Below are positions 17,686 through 26,113 of a DNA stretch of 64,000 nt, in pieces. The notes beneath the pieces are model-generated. The model worked only from the letters and a program-made list of their open reading frames with translations. It made no database searches and was not told where the DNA came from. The translations under genes and the position numbers were made by a program. Position 1 is the first letter of the stretch. The number at the start of each line of letters is the position of its first letter. The DNA is taken from positions 1 to 64,000 of the forward strand of contig CAJUJU010000008.1 in NCBI GenBank assembly GCA_910586835.1. The letters are read 5' to 3'. This stretch comes from an uncultured Acetatifactor sp. (GTDB taxonomy: Bacteria > Bacillota > Clostridia > Lachnospirales > Lachnospiraceae).

Positions 17686-18444
17686 TCAATATACATTGCG
17701 TCCGCTGAAGATCTCGATCATCTCTCTTCGCAGGTTATCCATGATTTCCAGCCTGGTCTTCGGCGGCAGCTCATAGACGTCGCTGTTGAAAAGATAGTTC
17801 TGCAGATCGATCTCCTTGATCAGCATTTTGGTGTGGAAAATATTGGCGTCATACACATTTATGTCAACCGCGTCATAGCGGCGCAGGGTGGCCATGTCAA
17901 TATAATCCTGAATGGACGTGATCTTATGGTCAATAAACAGCTTATGTCCCCCCACATCCCTGGTAAATCCCCTGATCCGGTAGTCCATTGTAATAATATC
18001 CGAATCGAAGGAGCCGATCAGATAATCCAGCGTGGAAAGAGGCGTAATCTCCCCGCAGGTGGCCACGTCGATATCCACCCGGAAGGTTGCCAGACAGGTC
18101 TCCGGATGGTACTCCGGGTAGGTGTGCACTGTGATATGGCTTTTATCCAGATGAGCCAGCGTCGTATCCCCCACGGGCACCATGCTGTTCTCCGCGATCA
18201 GAATGGTCACGGAGCTTCCCTGGGGCTCGTAATCCTGGCTGGAGATATTCAAAACGGTAGCGCCTATCATATCCGTCACATTCGTCAGAATTTTGGTGAG
18301 ACGCTCGGAATTGTACTGCTTGTCAATATAAGCAATATAGTCCTTCTGCTCCCTCTGCGACTTTGCATAGCACACATCATAAATATTGAAGCTCAGAGAC
18401 TTCGTCAGGTTGTTAAAGCCATACAGAGAAATTTTATCGCTCAT
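17686..18444 (-). CDS. speD: S-adenosylmethionine decarboxylase proenzyme
   Basis: 252 residues, of the longer E. coli SpeD type. It cleaves itself to make a pyruvoyl group and supplies decarboxylated SAM to SpeE. The cleavage serine is S102 in LDKSHITVHTYPEYHPE; the cysteine in DIDVATCGEITPLS is also present. The start MSDKISLYGF is chosen (AGAGG upstream); the frame is open further to 18525 but that stretch looks like an intergenic repeat. First gene of the spe operon, 62 nt before speA. A long leader with a terminator-like hairpin precedes it. Confidence 0.94.
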   Translation of the reverse strand: MSDKISLYGFNNLTKSLSFNIYDVCYAKSQREQKDYIAYIDKQYNSERLTKILTNVTDMIGATVLNISSQDYEPQGSSVTILIAENSMVPVGDTTLAHLDKSHITVHTYPEYHPETCLATFRVDIDVATCGEITPLSTLDYLIGSFDSDIITMDYRIRGFTRDVGGHKLFIDHKITSIQDYIDMATLRRYDAVDINVYDANIFHTKMLIKEIDLQNYLFNSDVYELPPKTRLEIMDNLRREMIEIFSGRNVY

Positions 18445-18548
18445 GTTTCCTCTTTCCGCCGCTTGTGCGGCAAACCAGCTTCGCTTTTCTCGTTCGCGTT
18501 GCTCGTCAAATGCCTGTGCAGCCACGGCACTTTCCTCTCTGCCCGCGC

Positions 18549-18581
18549 AAAAAGGCAGGTGATGCCGTCATCACCTGCCTT
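18549..18581 (-). terminator. Terminator-like hairpin upstream of speD (possible attenuator)
   Basis: Perfect 13-bp stem (aaggcaggtgatg / catcacctgcctt, loop 4 nt) followed by TTTTT on the minus strand. It may instead end the transcript of the gene at 18947-19291. Confidence 0.7.
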
Positions 18582-18897
18582 GAAAATCTGTTATCCTCTC
18601 TGCTTTGCCTTCCCGCATTGGCCCTGCGGGTTTCCCGGGAAGACAATTCCTCCCGGCAGCATTTCTCCCGGGAATAAACAGCTATGTATGAACAGATATG
18701 TGGTTTTTAGAGTCTATATAGCAAATATTTTACTTTTACTACTCTTATTGACCGTTTCACAAGTTAGATGTGCATCAGCACCGGTTTATAGTAACCAACT
18801 TATAAAATTTGAGCTTTTAACTCAATCAATAAGGCAACAAGGTTGCCAAAAATATTTGCATGGAAGACTCATCACATATGTTTTCCATACAGCCGTA

Positions 18898-18926
18898 CTA
18901 TATCATATCCAAAGCATATAAGTCAA
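18898..18926 (-). promoter_or_regulatory. Probable promoter of the spe operon
   Basis: Minus-strand TTGACT (18921-18926), about 17-18 bp, TATAGT (18898-18903). It lies just after the stop of the upstream gene and about 450 nt before speD. Confidence 0.6.
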
Positions 18927-18946
18927 TTCAAACTTGAAAATTGGTT

Positions 18947-19291
18947 TTAATTATTAAACTCCAGCTCTTCCTGAAGATAGATTTCCTCCTCGATCAGGCC
19001 GATCCCCGTAAATACCGCCCAGACGTAAGGCGCTCCGTACACGTTCAGCGTCTTCGGGCCCACGATCTCCCGCGGCGCGTTCTCGCCGCACTGATCCTTT
19101 TCCAGTTTCAGGAATGCCTTCTCAAAGGTACTTCTTGTAATGGAACGCTCTCTTCTGTCCGTAAAAAGCTCTCCGCCCTTGATACTGTAAGTGAAAGGAA
19201 GACCTTTTTTTGTGGAGAACGGCTCTCCTGCGTGATCGATAATTACGCCCCACAGGTTTTCAATGGTTATCTTGGAGGTGTCGAGTTTCAT
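18947..19291 (-). CDS. Conserved-looking hypothetical protein, 114 residues
   Basis: Not recognised. The start MKLDTSKITIENLWG is chosen because GGAAGGA lies 5 nt upstream; an upstream ATG at 19378 has no site. Soluble, mixed charge, with a basic middle (TDRRERSITRSTFEKAF) that could be a short nucleic-acid-binding helix pair, and an acidic C-terminal end (EEEIYLQEELEFNN). Downstream is the spe leader; upstream, 90 nt away, is the end of the GH2-like gene. No function is proposed. Confidence 0.7.
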   Translation of the reverse strand: MKLDTSKITIENLWGVIIDHAGEPFSTKKGLPFTYSIKGGELFTDRRERSITRSTFEKAFLKLEKDQCGENAPREIVGPKTLNVYGAPYVWAVFTGIGLIEEEIYLQEELEFNN

Positions 19292-19381
19292 AAAAGTCCT
19301 TCCCCGCACTGCCGGCCTGAGATCCCTGATGTGCGACTCCGCTCGCGGATATAACCATTTTATAACAAGACCTGCCAATAT

Positions 19382-20344
19382 TCAACCGATTTCGCCGGAA
19401 AGCGGCGGATTTATCGGTTTCTTTAAAAGTGACTTGTGAAGCGTCAGCGCCGACCTGCAGTTTTCCGTCTCCGCCGCCAGCAAAATACAGGGCTTCTTTG
19501 CGGGAATCCCGCGAAACAGAAACTCACAGCAGCCGGATTGAAACTCATGCAGTATCCCGTCGCTGTAAAGCGCAACCCGGGTGGAATTGCTGTATACCGC
19601 GGCAGAAAAGCTTCCGTTCTCCTGCATTCTGACGCTTCCCGGCGCAATATAAACAAAGGGCTCCGCGCTCCATTTTGCCTTGTACCGGTAAAATGCTTCC
19701 GAGGGCACGCCTTTCCCGTCCACAAGACTGTCTTCCGCTCCCAGGTATGTGGGAAGCCCGTCCCCTCCATTCCCAGGGCGTACCAGGAATCCCAGCCTTT
19801 CACACAGGACGGAAAGGACTCCGTATCCTTCCCGTCCCTCTTCCTCTTCCACATGGAGACAGTTGGCTCCCATCTCGCAAAGGCGCTGCAGATCCTCGTT
19901 TACCATTCTCTGCAGCTGTGCCGGGGACGCCGCTTCCGGAAGGCTGTACCTCACGGCCCGCTCATCAAAGCGCACCCCGTTGAGAAACAGATCCCCCTGC
20001 CAGGTCAGGCTGTACAACGCCAGCTGCCTGGTAAGCCTGTCCCGGCACACCCCTTTTTCATCCAGCAGAAAAGCTTCCAGGGTATACAGATAAGGATCAG
20101 ACATACCGTTCCACAGATGAGGCTGCAAAAGAACGCTTTTCATGGGTTCTTCCTCTCCGGCATTTCCCATACACTGCAGGACAGGGGCTCCCTGCCTGTC
20201 TGAAAGATACAGGGAGAAAATCCCTCTTTTCCCCGACTCTTCCGTTTCCGTAAAAAGAATTTCCCAGTCCAGATATGCCCTGCCGCTTTCACACCGGCAG
20301 CTTACATTCACTCCCTGCCCCGGCGCTCTTCTGTCAAATTTCAT
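19382..20344 (-). CDS. GH2-like protein lacking most of the catalytic barrel
   Basis: 320 residues against 600-1000 for real GH2 enzymes. Residues 1-110 look like the GH2 Ig-like sandwich (LLQPHLWNGMSDPYLYTLE). Residues 115-200 resemble the start of the barrel (LFLNGVRFDERAVRY, LCEMGANCLHVEEE, LCERLGFLV). The text then jumps to what follows the barrel in GH2 (FYRYKAKWSAEPFVYIAPG, VYSNSTRVALY). The acid/base and nucleophile glutamates are missing. It overlaps the sugar symporter gene by 11 nt, so it was probably once the matching hydrolase. Now it may be a binding protein or a decaying gene. Confidence 0.7.
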   Translation of the reverse strand: MKFDRRAPGQGVNVSCRCESGRAYLDWEILFTETEESGKRGIFSLYLSDRQGAPVLQCMGNAGEEEPMKSVLLQPHLWNGMSDPYLYTLEAFLLDEKGVCRDRLTRQLALYSLTWQGDLFLNGVRFDERAVRYSLPEAASPAQLQRMVNEDLQRLCEMGANCLHVEEEEGREGYGVLSVLCERLGFLVRPGNGGDGLPTYLGAEDSLVDGKGVPSEAFYRYKAKWSAEPFVYIAPGSVRMQENGSFSAAVYSNSTRVALYSDGILHEFQSGCCEFLFRGIPAKKPCILLAAETENCRSALTLHKSLLKKPINPPLSGEIG

Positions 20345-21767
20345 GCTCTTCCTCCGTGCCGTTCTCCTGCTCTCTCTTTTTTTGAAGAATAGTGGTATTT
20401 TTTTCCACCTCGCTCCGGGTCAGCGGATACCGGAACTGCATAATCAGAAAAACCACCAGATAACAGACGCCCGGAATCAGCGTGGCAGCGGTGTAGATCC
20501 TCTCCGACACTGCCTCGGCCTGTGAGGCAGCCTCGGATACATACCCAATCGCGGTCAACACGAATCCCCCCAGTCCTCCGGCCAACGCCTGGCCTACCTT
20601 TCTGGCAAAGGAATACACCGCGTACACGGTTCCGTCCTCCCGCTTTCCCGTCTCAACCTCCTGATAATCTATAATATCCGTGATAAACGCCCAGATAATC
20701 AGATTAAACAGCGCAACCCCTACGGTTCCCACGAAGATCAACGCCATAAACACCGGAATACTCTTTATCCGCAGGAAAAACAGAAGCATATAGACCACTC
20801 CCGCCAGCAGCATTCCCAGCGCGCCTGCTTCCTTCTTGCCGAATTCTGCCGCAATCCTGGAAATAAAGGGCGCAAGCAGGAAGGTTCCCGCAATGCTGAC
20901 GAAGTTTACCGCAGACATGGCCTTTGCATTTTTAAAATAATCCAGAAAAAGGTAATTGTTCATTGTCTGACTCAGCAGGCTGGCCAGCAGCAGCACAAGA
21001 GCGGCGCATACCAGCGCAAGCAGGGGCTTGTTCCTGCCAAGTCCCTTCAGCATTTCCCCCGCAGTCTCCCGGGAAGACTCTTTCTTTTCAAAGAAAACCC
21101 GTTCCCGGCACAGAAAATAACAAAGCGCATAGCAGACCACTGCCAGAACACCGAACACCACCGCAGTCCAGGTAAAACGCTCCGGCAGCACAATCTGGTT
21201 GCCCTCCGCATCCGTCCTGTAGACCACAAGGGGAACCAGCACTCCGATCACAAGGCCCGCCAGGCTGGCTCCGATACTTCGGAAGGTGGAGAGCGAAGCC
21301 CTGTGTTTCACATCCGGGCTGATCACCGACGCCATGGAGCCATAGGGAATGTTGATTCCCGTATAACAAAAGCTGCTCCACAGAAGATAGGTGAAAATAA
21401 CGTAGGCCAGCTTTGCCCAGTAGACCCAGTCCCGGACGAAATACAGGTACATGACCGTGCTGCTCACCGCCACCGGTATACTCATCCTTCGGATCCAGGG
21501 GCGAAAGCGTCCGTCTCTGGCCGGGCGCATATGATCCACAATGCGCCCCATGGTCACATCGGTAAAGGCATCCACAAGCCTTGCCCCCATGAAGAGCAGA
21601 CCCACCACAAAGCCGCTCAGCCCCAGTACCTTTGTATAGAACACCATAAGATAGTTGCTGGCCAGCAGAAAGCTGAAATCATTTCCGAAATCACCGAACA
21701 GATATCCCAGCTTATCCCTGATGCCAAAGGGACGCACATTTTCGTTTTCGTCTGTTGTCTTTTCCAT
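20334..21767 (-). CDS. GPH-family sugar:cation symporter
   Basis: 477 residues, 12 membrane segments, glycoside-pentoside-hexuronide family (MelB/XynB-like). Family marks: GYLFGDFGNDFSF at the N-terminus, ARLVDAFTDVTMGRIVDH, RFRPWI, INIPYGSM, DIIDYQEVETGKREDG. Imports a sugar or glycoside with Na+ or H+. The start at 21767 is preferred (GAGG 6 nt upstream) over an ATG at 21806 with no site. The downstream GH2-like partner hints at a beta-linked substrate, but that partner looks inactive. Confidence 0.92.
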   Translation of the reverse strand: MEKTTDENENVRPFGIRDKLGYLFGDFGNDFSFLLASNYLMVFYTKVLGLSGFVVGLLFMGARLVDAFTDVTMGRIVDHMRPARDGRFRPWIRRMSIPVAVSSTVMYLYFVRDWVYWAKLAYVIFTYLLWSSFCYTGINIPYGSMASVISPDVKHRASLSTFRSIGASLAGLVIGVLVPLVVYRTDAEGNQIVLPERFTWTAVVFGVLAVVCYALCYFLCRERVFFEKKESSRETAGEMLKGLGRNKPLLALVCAALVLLLASLLSQTMNNYLFLDYFKNAKAMSAVNFVSIAGTFLLAPFISRIAAEFGKKEAGALGMLLAGVVYMLLFFLRIKSIPVFMALIFVGTVGVALFNLIIWAFITDIIDYQEVETGKREDGTVYAVYSFARKVGQALAGGLGGFVLTAIGYVSEAASQAEAVSERIYTAATLIPGVCYLVVFLIMQFRYPLTRSEVEKNTTILQKKREQENGTEEEHEI

Positions 21768-21915
21768 AAAATCCTCGTTTCCCGTCACACCGTTTTTTCT
21801 CAGCATTCCACGGAAAACAGTTTTTATTCAGACAAAAGATGCCAAAAATCATCCTTGACCTTTTCCTGCAAAAACGGCAAAATAATAACAAGCTGTTTAA
21901 AAATTGCTTTCCGAC

Positions 21916-21932
21916 AGCTGTGAGTCACAGCT
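21916..21932. promoter_or_regulatory. 17-bp palindrome in a divergent promoter region
   Basis: agctgtga-g-tcacagct, between the symporter (-) and acetyltransferase (+) genes, 40 bp before the latter. It may be an operator or the stem of a 5' hairpin. Confidence 0.4.
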
Positions 21933-21971
21933 TGTGGGTGTTTTCAAACACGCTCCGGAGGAGGAGATACC

Positions 21972-23204
21972 ATGATTATCCGAAAAATACGTCCCGAGGA
22001 ACTGAAAAGGACATGCGAGCTTTTCGCCGTCGCCTTTGAATTCAGCACAGATATTCAAAAATCACCCATGGAGTACCATGAGCAGGTATCCGCCCGTCCC
22101 CAGTCCCGGGACGACGCCTTCTGGAAAGAACGCTGGGCCGCCTTCGAGGATGACGACCGCACCATGATGAGTCATTTTTTTGCCCAGCCCTTCCCCGTCC
22201 AATTTGACGGAAATACCTTTACCATGACCGGCATCGGCGGCGTATCCACCCTGCCGCAGTACCGCAGAAGAGGCGGAATCCGCGGATGCTTTGAGGCTGC
22301 ACTGCCCGCCATGTATGCGGACGGACATACCTTTTCCTACCTGTATCCCTTCTCTACCGCCTACTATCGAAAATTCGGCTACGAGATGGGCTGTGAAAAA
22401 GTGAACTATCATGTTTATCTGAAGTCCCTTCCCTATTATAATGTAAGGGGAAACTGTTCCCTGTCCGAACCCGGAAATCTGATGGAGGAGGAAATCCGAT
22501 CTATCTACCGCGTCTGGCAGAATCGTTACAACATGATGGTGGCGGCAGAGGATTACGAATTTGCCTGGATTGGCAAGGCAAACCCGGTGAAGGATCAGCT
22601 GTTCACCTATGTATACCGTTCTGACGACGGGACTCCCAGGGGCTACATGACCCTGCAGCAGGCCATGGAGCCGGACGGCAGGAACATTTCCTGCAGCCGT
22701 TTTCTGGCTGTGGATGCGGAAGGTGTCAAGGGACTTCTGAACCTCTTGATCAGTCTGGGAAGCGACCACAGCTACGCCTCCTTTGATCTGCCTGCGGATA
22801 TGGATCTGTCATTGATCCTGCCGGAGTGGGCCGGTCACGCCCGAAAATCCTCTTATTTTGCAGGCATGGTACGGGCAGTCAATGTACAGCGGATTCTGGA
22901 AAATGCCAGGTATCAGGGAAACGGCCGGGTATCCCTGGCCATAACGGATCCCCATATTCCGGAAAATACGGGCGCCTATACCGTAACATATGCGGGTGGC
23001 AGGGCGGAGTCGGTATCCAGACTGCCCCTGTCCGGTCAGACCAGCGATGCCGAGATGGATATCAATGCCTTTTCCCGCCTGATCCTGGGTGCCTGCGACG
23101 TTTCTTCCCTTCCCTACATGGATCATGTAAAGGTCTGCGGAAATCTTCCCGGACTTGCAGACGTATTTTACCGGAAGCCAAACTATATTACGGAACATTT
23201 CTGA
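21972..23204 (+). CDS. Eis-like GNAT N-acetyltransferase
   Basis: 410 residues. Three-part layout of the Eis family: N-terminal GNAT with the acetyl-CoA loop GGVSTLPQYRRRGGIRG (about 90-106), a second degenerate GNAT domain, and a C-terminal SCP2-like domain (about 300-410). YPFSTAYYRKFGYEMG is typical. Eis enzymes acetylate amines such as aminoglycosides or protein lysines; the substrate here is unknown. GGAGGAGG lies before the ATG. The MBL-fold gene follows by 24 nt. Confidence 0.9.
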   Translation: MIIRKIRPEELKRTCELFAVAFEFSTDIQKSPMEYHEQVSARPQSRDDAFWKERWAAFEDDDRTMMSHFFAQPFPVQFDGNTFTMTGIGGVSTLPQYRRRGGIRGCFEAALPAMYADGHTFSYLYPFSTAYYRKFGYEMGCEKVNYHVYLKSLPYYNVRGNCSLSEPGNLMEEEIRSIYRVWQNRYNMMVAAEDYEFAWIGKANPVKDQLFTYVYRSDDGTPRGYMTLQQAMEPDGRNISCSRFLAVDAEGVKGLLNLLISLGSDHSYASFDLPADMDLSLILPEWAGHARKSSYFAGMVRAVNVQRILENARYQGNGRVSLAITDPHIPENTGAYTVTYAGGRAESVSRLPLSGQTSDAEMDINAFSRLILGACDVSSLPYMDHVKVCGNLPGLADVFYRKPNYITEHF

Positions 23205-23228
23205 CCCCGTCAGGAAAGGCGGTTTATC

Positions 23229-23960
23229 ATGAAGCTCACATACCTGTACCACAGCGCCTTCCTGGCAGAGACGGCGGAAAGTTATTATCTGTTCGATTAT
23301 GTAAAGGGGACCTTGCCGGAACTGAATCCGGCAAAGCCCATTCTTGTCCTTGTAAGCCACAGTCATCAGGATCACTATCATCCGGCCGCACTGAATCTGC
23401 TTTCAGATATGGGAATGCAGCGGATCGGCGCTGTCTTTCCCACGGATATCAAAAAGACAAAATATCCCCGGGGCTGGAGTCTGCTTAACGATACCGCGGA
23501 CAGAAATTCTCAGGGCTGCCAAGATATGGATGTGCTGAACGGACATATCCTCAGAGTTTATCACAGCCGGGAATATGATCTGCCCTGGGGCGCCCGGCTG
23601 AAAACTCTGCTCTCCACCGACTCCGGCGTGGCTTATCTGCTTTTCACCTCCGATGGAATTCTGTTTCATGCGGGAGATCTGAACGATTGGGTCACAGACG
23701 ATATGCCGGAGTCGGAGCGTCGGCAGATGACCGGCAGTTACCGGGCGGCACTCCGCGCTCTGGACGGAATTTCCGTGGATCACGCCTGCCTGCCGCTGGA
23801 TCCTCACCTTGGCGCTCATTACGCTGACGGCTTTTTGTATTTTCTGAAAAAAGTGCGCACAAAAAGAGCCTGGCCCATGCATTACTGGGACAGACCCGAT
23901 ATCATTGATCTGTTTCTCCGGGAACACCCTGAATATGCCGCTGTCGTTCAGCGGCCCTGA
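23229..23960 (+). CDS. MBL-fold metallohydrolase
   Basis: 243 residues. The metal-binding motif is HSHQDHYHP (about residues 44-52); further ligands are probably FHAGDLN and MHYWDRP near the end. The short UlaG/YtnP-like build suggests a soluble hydrolase acting on an ester, phosphodiester or lactone; substrate unknown. It is translated with the acetyltransferase and is convergent with the response regulator at 23975, only 14 nt away. Confidence 0.88.
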   Translation: MKLTYLYHSAFLAETAESYYLFDYVKGTLPELNPAKPILVLVSHSHQDHYHPAALNLLSDMGMQRIGAVFPTDIKKTKYPRGWSLLNDTADRNSQGCQDMDVLNGHILRVYHSREYDLPWGARLKTLLSTDSGVAYLLFTSDGILFHAGDLNDWVTDDMPESERRQMTGSYRAALRALDGISVDHACLPLDPHLGAHYADGFLYFLKKVRTKRAWPMHYWDRPDIIDLFLREHPEYAAVVQRP

Positions 23961-23974
23961 GACATGGCGCAGGG

Positions 23975-25069
23975 TCAGCTCTGATGCTGTTCCTGCGCCA
24001 ACTGTTCAAACTTCTCTCTCGCCCGGCTGAAGCACTCCAGCAGTTTCGGAGAAAACACGCCACATTCGCCTGCCTGAATCATCCGGAACGCTTCCTCCAG
24101 AGAATAAGCCTTCTTATATACCCGTTCGCTGACAAGCGCATCATATACATCCGCCAGGCTTACCAGCTGCGCGGAAACGGGAATATTTTCACCCTCAAGC
24201 CCGTCGGGATACCCTCTTCCGTCATATCTCTCGTGGTGGCTACGGCAGATCTCATAGCTGATTCTGCCGTAGGTCTCATCCCAGACATCCTCAATGTGCT
24301 CCAGCACTTCGCACCCCTTGATGGTATGGGTCTTCATGATGTCAAACTCTTCCTTCGTCAGCCGGCCCGGCTTTAAAAGAATACCGTCCGATATGGCAAT
24401 CTTGCCCACATCATGAAGCGCGCTGGCCGAGAAAATCATATCAATAAGCTCCGGCGTCAGGCCGTACTCCGGATAATCCTTCATGGCCTGTTCCGCAAGG
24501 ATTCTGGTAAAGCCCTTCACCCGTTTGACATGTTCCCCGCTCTCCAGATTACGGCACTCTACCACCGTACCCAGAATGTCAATGATTTTAACATTGCTCT
24601 CCTTCAGCTTTGTGGCCTGGGCAGCCAGAAGTCTGTACTGTTTCTTCAGGGTCTCGGTCTGTTTTTCTACCTTTTCCTCAAGCTCATTTTTATAGGTGAA
24701 CAAGTCTACCGTATTTTTTACCCGATTGCGGACAATCGCATTGTCAAAGGGCTTATGAATGAAGTCGGAAACCCCCAGCTCAAAACACTTACGTTCCGCG
24801 GCCACCTTGGATTCCGCGCTGATCACCAGCACTGGAATTTTATCCATCCAGAGCCGACGTCTCATCTCCTCCAGCACCTCGTATCCGTCCATGTCCGGCA
24901 TGATCAGATCCAGAAGTACCACCGCCACCTCATCCTGCAGCTCTTCCAGTATCTCAATGGCTTTTTTCCCGCTTTCCGCCTCCACTACGGGATATTCGTC
25001 TTCCAGTATAGCCGTGAGCATCTCCCGGTTTAATTCCATATCGTCAACAATCAGTATCTTACTGCGCAT
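23975..25069 (-). CDS. Response regulator with HD-GYP domain (c-di-GMP phosphodiesterase type)
   Basis: 364 residues. Receiver domain 1-120 with phospho-acceptor D54 (LLDLIMPDMDG) and lysine in FIHKPFDN; coiled-coil linker about 125-160; HD-GYP domain 160-350 with HD (ALHDVGKIAI, H219-D220), HHERYDGRGYPDGL and ADVYDAL. Such RpfG-type proteins split cyclic di-GMP when phosphorylated. Preceded by an Hpt gene 43 nt upstream, so a phosphorelay is likely; no histidine kinase is in the window. Confidence 0.94.
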   Translation of the reverse strand: MRSKILIVDDMELNREMLTAILEDEYPVVEAESGKKAIEILEELQDEVAVVLLDLIMPDMDGYEVLEEMRRRLWMDKIPVLVISAESKVAAERKCFELGVSDFIHKPFDNAIVRNRVKNTVDLFTYKNELEEKVEKQTETLKKQYRLLAAQATKLKESNVKIIDILGTVVECRNLESGEHVKRVKGFTRILAEQAMKDYPEYGLTPELIDMIFSASALHDVGKIAISDGILLKPGRLTKEEFDIMKTHTIKGCEVLEHIEDVWDETYGRISYEICRSHHERYDGRGYPDGLEGENIPVSAQLVSLADVYDALVSERVYKKAYSLEEAFRMIQAGECGVFSPKLLECFSRAREKFEQLAQEQHQS

Positions 25070-25112
25070 GAAAACGGCTGTCCTTTCTGTAATTGCTTTC
25101 CTCTCATTTCGG

Positions 25113-25469
25113 TCATACCGTATTCTGCAGCTCCTGCAGTAATTCTACCGTGCGCCGGTACTCATCCTTCACCTGCTCCAGAAGAGTATCGTCCGCAGGC
25201 TTCTTCCCGTCCCGCAGCGCCTCCGTCAACACATCGCTGGCCTCATACAGCCTTGTATAACCAAGATTTGCACAGACCCCCTTTAAAGTGTGGGACGCAC
25301 GGAAGGCATCCGTGTAATTTTCCTCTTCCATGGCCTTTTCCAACGTGGGATAGCTCTCGTCTGCAAGAAACTTCAACGCAAATTTCTGCACCAGCTTTTC
25401 ACTGCAAAGCCGCCCCAGTGTCCCCTCAAAATCTGCTCCCAATGCCGCATAACATTCCTTTAATGTCAT
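25113..25469 (-). CDS. Free-standing Hpt phosphotransfer protein
   Basis: 118 residues, one four-helix Hpt domain; the phospho-histidine is in ASHTLKGVCANLG. Start MTLKECYAALG at 25469 chosen for GGGGAG upstream; the frame is open to 25568 but without a site. Probably receives a phosphate from a hybrid kinase encoded elsewhere and passes it to the REC-HD-GYP protein directly downstream. Confidence 0.9.
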   Translation of the reverse strand: MTLKECYAALGADFEGTLGRLCSEKLVQKFALKFLADESYPTLEKAMEEENYTDAFRASHTLKGVCANLGYTRLYEASDVLTEALRDGKKPADDTLLEQVKDEYRRTVELLQELQNTV

Positions 25470-25545
25470 ATCTGCTCCCCTCTGCGCGCCGCGACGCACA
25501 ATTCCATCCGAAAGTCGAATTATTATTTCGGGCTTCCCCTCCCCT

Positions 25546-25575
25546 ATTATAGTACATTCTGCTTGCATATGGCAA
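25546..25575 (-). promoter_or_regulatory. Promoter of the Hpt/HD-GYP operon
   Basis: Minus-strand TTGCCA (25570-25575), 18 bp, perfect TATAAT (25546-25551), about 75 bp before the Hpt start. Confidence 0.65.
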
Positions 25576-25607
25576 GGGAATTATACCCTACAAACCCGGA
25601 CAAAGAA

Positions 25608-26102
25608 TCATTCCCTCCAATGCAGGCGATGCAGTTCCCCTTCCTTCTCCATTCCTGAAAACCCGTTCTGCCGAAGGGCTTCGTACAAGATGACGGCAGC
25701 CGAGTTGGAGAGGTTCAGGGAACGGATGGCGGAAAGCATGGGAATGCGGATACAGCTCTCCTCATTCTCCACCAGAATTTCCTCCGGAATCCCGGCGCTT
25801 TCCCTGCCGAACATAATATAGTCCTCCGGCCCGTACGTTACCTCCGTATAACTCTTCCTGGCCTTTGTAGTTGCCATCCATATTCTGGCCCCGGGATTTT
25901 TTTCCAGAAAATCCGCATAATTCATGTACCTGCGGACGTCCAGATCCTTCCAGTAATCCATGCCTGCCCGCCGGATGGATTTTTCGTCCAGACGGAACCC
26001 CAGCGGCTCGATCAGGTGCAGGGGCGTGCCTGTGGCAACGCAGGTACGCCCGATATTTCCCGTATTTCCCGGTATTTCCGGTTGATGTAATACAATATGC
26101 AC
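25608..26102 (-). CDS. trmL: tRNA (cytidine/uridine-34 2'-O)-methyltransferase
   Basis: 164 residues, usual TrmL size. SPOUT-class knotted methyltransferase for the wobble base of some leucine tRNAs. VHIVLHQPEIPGNTGNIGRT opens it; the knot is formed by FGRESAGIP and IPMLSAIRSLNLSNSAAVIL. The start is a GTG at 26102 with AAGGAG 6 nt upstream; an ATG further upstream would add a foreign tail overlapping the aminotransferase gene. Last gene of the vanW-lrp-aminotransferase operon. Confidence 0.93.
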   Translation of the reverse strand: MHIVLHQPEIPGNTGNIGRTCVATGTPLHLIEPLGFRLDEKSIRRAGMDYWKDLDVRRYMNYADFLEKNPGARIWMATTKARKSYTEVTYGPEDYIMFGRESAGIPEEILVENEESCIRIPMLSAIRSLNLSNSAAVILYEALRQNGFSGMEKEGELHRLHWRE

Positions 26103-26113
26103 GGAAGTCTCCT

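Larger units (their letters stand above)
18445..18946 (-). promoter_or_regulatory. Long 5' leader region of speD
   Basis: 502 nt without a gene. On the minus strand it holds in order: a promoter (18898-18926), an AT-rich part with small stems (ggtt/aacc, gtgc/gcac), two GC-rich hairpins (cccggga/tcccggg about 18617-18662; cccgca/tgcggg), a terminator-like hairpin with TTTTT (18549-18581), then about 100 nt to the speD start. Hairpin plus T-run between promoter and first gene is the layout of transcription attenuation or a riboswitch. No known class was recognised. Confidence 0.5.

Noticed and set aside
18445..18525. N-terminal extension of speD (27 codons)
   Set aside because: No ribosome site; composition differs from the family N-terminus, while MSDKISLYGF has a site and matches where SpeD proteins begin.
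18745..18810. Hammerhead-ribozyme-like text CTGATG ... GTGAAAC on the minus strand in the speD leader
   Set aside because: The base after CTGATG is C instead of the required A, stem II would be only 3 bp, and no matching stem I or cleavage site was found; the same bases form a simple gtgc-tgat-gcac hairpin.
23961..24002. Inverted repeat tggcgcagg / cctgcgcca between convergent genes as a terminator
   Set aside because: No T-run on either side and a 17-nt loop; it may still act weakly but cannot be supported.
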